A stretch of 5,015 nt of DNA from Fibrobacterota bacterium (GTDB lineage Bacteria > Fibrobacterota > Chitinivibrionia > Chitinivibrionales > JANQEN01): contig JAUXBV010000330.1 in assembly GCA_030619215.1 (NCBI GenBank), positions 1 through 5,015 on the forward strand. The letters are read 5' to 3'. Made by a program: the position numbers and the translations under genes. The notes below the pieces were generated by a model. It saw nothing but the letters and a program-made list of their open reading frames with translations, searched no databases and was not told the origin of the DNA. Within the stretch, counting starts at the first letter, position 1, and the number at the start of each line of letters is the position of its first letter. This document shows positions 4,815-5,015 of the stretch, in pieces.

Positions 4815-5015
4815 ATGGAAAATATTATCGAGGAAGTTCTTAAAACGGAGAAAAATGTTAACGAAGCCATACAAAAAACCCGTGAGAAAGCGTTTGAAAT
4901 CAAACAGCAGGCTGAAAAAGAGGCGTCCGAAAAAATCACCGATGCCCGTTTAGAAGCCCAGAAAATAATCCAGAATTCCTTAGATCAAGCACGTAAGGAA
5001 GCTCACCGGATCCGC
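4815..5015 (+). CDS. V/A-type ATP synthase stalk subunit (H/G- or E-like), N-terminal fragment
   Basis: The first 67 residues are visible; the gene runs off the right edge. The sequence (MENIIEEVLKTEKNVNEAI, then repeated A-x-x-x-A/E patterns such as KQQAEKEASEKITDARLEA) is a continuous charged, alanine-containing helix with heptad character and no membrane segment. Such an N terminus, with a short 'I.EVL..E....' opening, is typical of the AhaH/NtpF-like peripheral stalk subunit of archaeal- and spirochaete-type V/A ATP synthases, which is usually the first or second gene of the operon. Subunit E or another coiled-coil protein cannot be excluded without the C-terminal half and the neighbours. 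The ribosome binding site is weak (GAGAG, 4803-4807). The long structured leader before it may influence expression. Confidence 0.5.
   Translation, partial: MENIIEEVLKTEKNVNEAIQKTREKAFEIKQQAEKEASEKITDARLEAQKIIQNSLDQARKEAHRIR

Overview
The window is about 5 kb of bacterial chromosome with moderate, fairly AT-leaning composition. Several features suggest a Gram-negative-type envelope: a LapA-like two-helix membrane protein, a probable lipoprotein, and two enzymes with export signals. The last gene, cut by the window edge, starts a coiled-coil stalk subunit resembling those of V/A-type ATP synthases. Such synthases occur in spirochaetes and some other anaerobic lineages, so an anaerobe of that kind is plausible, but the taxon cannot be fixed from this sequence.

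Layout, left to right. (1) The C-terminal end of miaB (tRNA ms2i6A37 methylthiotransferase, TRAM domain), followed 2 nt later by a GTG-started LapA-domain membrane protein with an acidic tail. (2) Convergent to these, a class I SAM-dependent methyltransferase on the minus strand. (3) Diverging from it, a probable two-gene operon: an exported SagB/ThcOx-type nitroreductase-fold flavoprotein, then a secreted choloylglycine-hydrolase-family Ntn amidase. A candidate intrinsic terminator follows. (4) After a 329-bp AT-rich gap with a promoter-like element, a probable lipoprotein gene with a perfect AGGAGG ribosome binding site. (5) A 398-bp noncoding stretch packed with inverted repeats, leading into the partial ATPase stalk gene at the right edge.

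No multi-gene defence, CRISPR or complete mobile system is visible. The least ordinary part is the noncoding stretch at 4527-4726. It holds four consecutive hairpins. One GC-rich element is bounded by GTTTAAC and GTTAAGC and resembles an integron attC site. Next to it is a 21-bp tandem repeat whose small stem-loop shows a compensatory C-G to T-A change. The exported flavoprotein plus exported amidase pair is the most interesting coding context, as a possible envelope or periplasmic small-molecule or peptide pathway; that functional link is inference.
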